Shown piece by piece: positions 61,320-64,000 of a stretch of 64,000 nt of DNA. A model generated the notes under the pieces. That model saw only the letters and a program-made list of their open reading frames with translations. It made no database searches and had not been told where the DNA came from. The position numbers were made by a program, and so were the translations under genes. Every line of letters begins with the position of its first letter. Positions within the stretch are counted from its first letter, which is position 1. Source of the DNA: Brevundimonas aurantiaca (GTDB taxonomy: Bacteria > Pseudomonadota > Alphaproteobacteria > Caulobacterales > Caulobacteraceae); assembly GCF_014199955.1 (NCBI RefSeq), contig NZ_JACHOQ010000002.1, forward strand, positions 248,001 to 312,000, written 5' to 3'.

Positions 61320-62558
61320 TTACACGAAGAAGTTCCGCGCCTTGATCAGCGCATCCACGAAGGCGTCGGCATCCTCCACGGTGTTATATAGGGCGAAGGA
61401 GGCGCGGGTGCTCGACGTCACCCCCATTCTTTTCGCCAAGGGCTCGGCGCAGTGCAGTCCGGCCCGCACCGCCACCCCGTAACGGTCCATGATCTGGGCC
61501 ACATCGTGGGCGTGGGCGCCCTCGACGGCGAAGGTCAGGATCGCGCCCTTGCCTTCCGCCTGACCCAGGATCCTCAGCCAGTTCTGCCCCTGCAGGCGAT
61601 CAACCGCATGCTGGTACAGCGCATGCTCATGCGCCTGAACCGCTGCCCGATCATATTGGGTCAGCCATTTCAGCGCCACGCCCAGGCCGATGGCCTCCAG
61701 GATGGGCGGCGTCCCCGCCTCGAACCGATGAGGCGGCTTGGCGTAGGTTACGCGGTCCTGCTCGACCGTCTCGATCATCTCGCCCCCGCCCTGATAGGGC
61801 GGCAGGGCCTCCAGCGCCTCGGCCTTGCCGTACAGGGCGCCGATGCCGGTCGGACCGAACAGCTTGTGGCCGGTCAGCACATAGAAGTCGCAGTCGATCG
61901 CCTGCACGTCCGGCGTCGCATGGACCGCCCCCTGGCACCCGTCGATCAGCACCTGCGCCCCGGCCGCATGGGCCAGACGGCTGATCTCGGCGACGGGATT
62001 GATGGTGCCCAGCACGTTCGACATATGGGTGACGGCGACCATCCGCGTCTTGGGCCCCAGCAGGTCGGCATAGGCCGCCATGTCCAGCGAGCCGTCGTCC
62101 CTGACCGGGATCCATCTGATCACCGCCCCGCGCCGCTCCCGCAGCAGATGCCAGGGCACGATGTTGGAGTGATGCTCCATCTCCGAGACGATGATCTCGT
62201 CGCCCGGTTGGATTTGAAGCCCCAGCCCATTGGCCACCAGATTGATCGCCTCGGTGCCGCCCTTGGTCCAGACGACCTGTTCGGGGCTCTCGGCGTTCAG
62301 GAAGCGGGCCACGATCTCGCGCGCCTTCTCGAAGGCCTCGGTCGCCTCGTTCGACAGGGTGTGCAGCCCGCGGTGGACATTGGCGTAGCCGCCCTCCATC
62401 GTCGCTGTCAGGGCATCGATCACCGCGCGCGGCTTCTGGGCCGAGGCCGCATTGTCCAGATAGACCAGCGGCCTGCCGTTCACCTGTCGCGACAGGATCG
62501 GGAACTGCGCCCGGACGGCATAGGGATCGAAGGTAGTCACAACCGAGCCGTCAGCCAT
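61320..62558 (-). CDS. sufS: Cysteine desulfurase SufS
   Basis: A 412-residue PLP enzyme that releases sulfur from cysteine for Fe-S assembly. The PLP lysine is Lys232 in LTGHKLFGPTG and the persulfide Cys370 in RAGLHCAEPL. It is type II (SufS-like) by its short cysteine loop. ATG 62558 overlaps sufD by 22 bases; an in-frame GTG at 62540 would give the 4-base GTGA overlap common here, so that start is possible too. An AGGTGG ribosome site precedes 62558. Confidence 0.92.
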   Translation of the reverse strand: MADGSVVTTFDPYAVRAQFPILSRQVNGRPLVYLDNAASAQKPRAVIDALTATMEGGYANVHRGLHTLSNEATEAFEKAREIVARFLNAESPEQVVWTKGGTEAINLVANGLGLQIQPGDEIIVSEMEHHSNIVPWHLLRERRGAVIRWIPVRDDGSLDMAAYADLLGPKTRMVAVTHMSNVLGTINPVAEISRLAHAAGAQVLIDGCQGAVHATPDVQAIDCDFYVLTGHKLFGPTGIGALYGKAEALEALPPYQGGGEMIETVEQDRVTYAKPPHRFEAGTPPILEAIGLGVALKWLTQYDRAAVQAHEHALYQHAVDRLQGQNWLRILGQAEGKGAILTFAVEGAHAHDVAQIMDRYGVAVRAGLHCAEPLAKRMGVTSSTRASFALYNTVEDADAFVDALIKARNFFV

Positions 62559-63559
62559 TCCCGCGCCACCTCTCTCGCGCCCTCATGCTCGATCCGGTCG
62601 ATGACCTCGATCAGGAAGGCCTGGGTCAGCAGGGCGCGCGCTTCCTCGGCCGGAACCCCGCGCTGCTGCATGTAGAACAGGGCGCTCTCGTCCAGCGCCC
62701 CGACCGTATTGCCGTGGGCGCACTGCACGTCGTCGGCGTAGATGATCAGTTCCGGCTTGGCGTCGATCTCGGCCCGTTCGGAGGCGATCAGGGCGTGGTG
62801 CCCCATCCGCGCATCCGTGCCGTCGGCCCCGCGCTCGACCACGATCTTGCCCTGAAACACGCCCCGCGCCGTGTCGCGCGCCACGCCCTTGATCAGCTGG
62901 CTGGTCGCGCCGTCATGCTCCATGTGCCGCACCACGCTGGTCAGGTCGGCGTGGCGCGATCCGTTCAGCAGATAAAGACCGTCGGCCTGGACCTGTGCGC
63001 CCTGGGCGAAATGGGAAATCCGGGTCTCGATCCGTTGCAGCCTGGCTCCGGTGGCGATGACGGTCTGGCGATAGACGCCGCCGGCCTCGACCTTCACATG
63101 GGCTTCGGACACGGAAATCGCGTCCTCCGGCTCCTCGACCAGAACGACGCGCGTCACCTCGGCCCCGGCCGCCACGTCCAGCTCCAGCGTATTGTGGGCG
63201 ACATAGGCCGAGCCCGCGCCCTCATGCGTCTCTAGAAGCAACAGCTTGGCGCCCGCCCGCGCCGCCACCCGCGCGCTCGCCGTATGGCCCGTGCCCACGG
63301 CGTCGGAGATGTAGCGCAGCCGCAGCGTCTGCTCGCCCGAGGCGATGAAGTCGGTCACGCCCACGGCCCGCCCGTTGGCGAAGACGACAGCCTCGCCGCC
63401 CAGGTCATAGAAGGGCCCCGGCGCGCCCACCGTCGCCGTGCCCGACGGCGCCGGCGCCTCGCGCAGATAACGCTTCAGGTCGCTGTATTTCCACGCCTCA
63501 TCCCGCCGCGACGGAAAGGTCGAGGCGTCGGTCAGGTCGATGGCGAAGGTCGCGCTCAC
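62537..63559 (-). CDS. sufD: Fe-S cluster assembly protein SufD
   Basis: A 340-residue SufD, a beta-helix protein that forms the scaffold with SufB and SufC. It starts [20 protein letters not shown] and ends with the conserved [27 protein letters not shown] block. SufD is shorter than many homologues at the N-terminus. The GTG start overlaps the sufC stop as GTGA. Confidence 0.92.
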   Translation of the reverse strand: MSATFAIDLTDASTFPSRRDEAWKYSDLKRYLREAPAPSGTATVGAPGPFYDLGGEAVVFANGRAVGVTDFIASGEQTLRLRYISDAVGTGHTASARVAARAGAKLLLLETHEGAGSAYVAHNTLELDVAAGAEVTRVVLVEEPEDAISVSEAHVKVEAGGVYRQTVIATGARLQRIETRISHFAQGAQVQADGLYLLNGSRHADLTSVVRHMEHDGATSQLIKGVARDTARGVFQGKIVVERGADGTDARMGHHALIASERAEIDAKPELIIYADDVQCAHGNTVGALDESALFYMQQRGVPAEEARALLTQAFLIEVIDRIEHEGAREVAREWLTARL

Positions 63560-64000
63560 GCCGCCCCCTCAAGCACCGGCGGCAGGTATTTGTCATACCC
63601 CTCCGCCTCCAGCTGCAAGGCCAGTTCCGGCCCGCCCGAGGCCACGATCCGCCCCCCCGCCAGCACATGGACCCGGTCCGGTTTGATATAGTCCAGCAGG
63701 CGCTGATAGTGGGTAATGACCAGCATGGCCCGATCGGGCGAACGCAGGGCGTTGACCCCTTCGGACACGATCCGCAGGGCGTCGATGTCCAGCCCCGAAT
63801 CCGTCTCGTCGAGGATCAGCAGCGACGGCTCCAGCAGGGCCATCTGCAGGATCTCCATCCGCTTCTTCTCTCCGCCGGAGAAGCCGACGTTCAAAGGACG
63901 TTTCAGCATGTCGAAGTCCATCTTCAGGCTTCGGGACGCCTCGCGGACCAGCTTCAGGAAGGCCGGCGCCGCCACCTCCTCCTCGCCCCGCGCGCGCTTC
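63556..64000 (-). CDS. sufC: Fe-S cluster assembly ATPase SufC (partial)
   Basis: The C-terminal 147 residues of SufC; the beginning, including Walker A, lies past the right edge. Seen: [20 protein letters not shown], the signature [15 protein letters not shown], Walker [14 protein letters not shown] and the H-loop in [16 protein letters not shown]. SufC powers the SufBCD scaffold. It is the gene just before sufD in the operon; sufB is expected further upstream. Confidence 0.95.
   Translation of the reverse strand, partial: KRARGEEEVAAPAFLKLVREASRSLKMDFDMLKRPLNVGFSGGEKKRMEILQMALLEPSLLILDETDSGLDIDALRIVSEGVNALRSPDRAMLVITHYQRLLDYIKPDRVHVLAGGRIVASGGPELALQLEAEGYDKYLPPVLEGAA

Overview
The window is GC-rich, gene-dense bacterial chromosome and looks like Caulobacteraceae, most probably Brevundimonas or a close relative. 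The clues are an imuA-imuB-dnaE2 cassette with an alphaproteobacterial GTTC-N7-GTTC LexA box, promoters matching the Caulobacter housekeeping consensus (TTGACGS / GCTANAWC), the gene order rpoZ-spoT-pyrE-pdxJ-acpS-lepB-rnc-era, and many 4-base ATGA/GTGA gene overlaps. Nothing was searched against a database; the genus is an inference.

Layout. 1-3.4 kb: SOS mutasome (imuA, imuB, start of dnaE2) on the minus strand. 3.5-7 kb: DEAD-box RNA helicase, diguanylate cyclase and acyltransferase on the plus strand. 7-12.6 kb: an R-body (refractile body) locus, the accessory highlight. It is one minus-strand run of seven RebB-family genes and four unrelated small ORFs, ending in a sigma-70-family factor, with a divergent gene carrying a PD-(D/E)XK-like motif at its head. 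12.6-28.2 kb: housekeeping block recO / [NTF2-like, flavodoxin-like, CoA-transferase, serine hydrolase] / era-rnc-lepB-acpS-pdxJ-pyrE-spoT-rpoZ, then folK, a NYN nuclease, a family-5 uracil-DNA glycosylase, smpB and dapA. The bracketed four genes separate era from recO, which are neighbours in many relatives. 28.3-42.7 kb: lytic transglycosylase, TetR plus a BtuFCD-type importer, a GT2 glycosyltransferase, two RNA methyltransferases, an MFS symporter, HrpB and an amino-acid permease. 42.7-43.6 kb: tRNA-Leu, tRNA-Gln and tRNA-Pro with terminators, promoters and small repeats. 43.6-58.7 kb: divergent ketol-acid reductoisomerase, YaaA, 3-hydroxybutyrate dehydrogenase and patatin, TsaC/Sua5, cytochrome b561, acyl-CoA dehydrogenase, oligopeptidase B, MotB, Bpt and ParC. 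58.8-64 kb: a DipZ-like thiol-redox protein and the suf iron-sulfur operon (sufC-sufD-sufS-DUF59-sufA), cut at the window end inside sufC.

How it fits together. Most of the window is core metabolism, translation and stress response with tight translational coupling. The R-body locus stands out. R-bodies are coiled protein ribbons that unroll forcefully and were first known as the killer-trait structures of Caedibacter. Here a free-living-type genome carries an expanded set of structural paralogues: two nearly identical tandem copies, three other clear members and two remote ones. A dedicated-looking sigma factor and a possible nuclease accompany them, which suggests a regulated killing or lysis device whose target is unknown.
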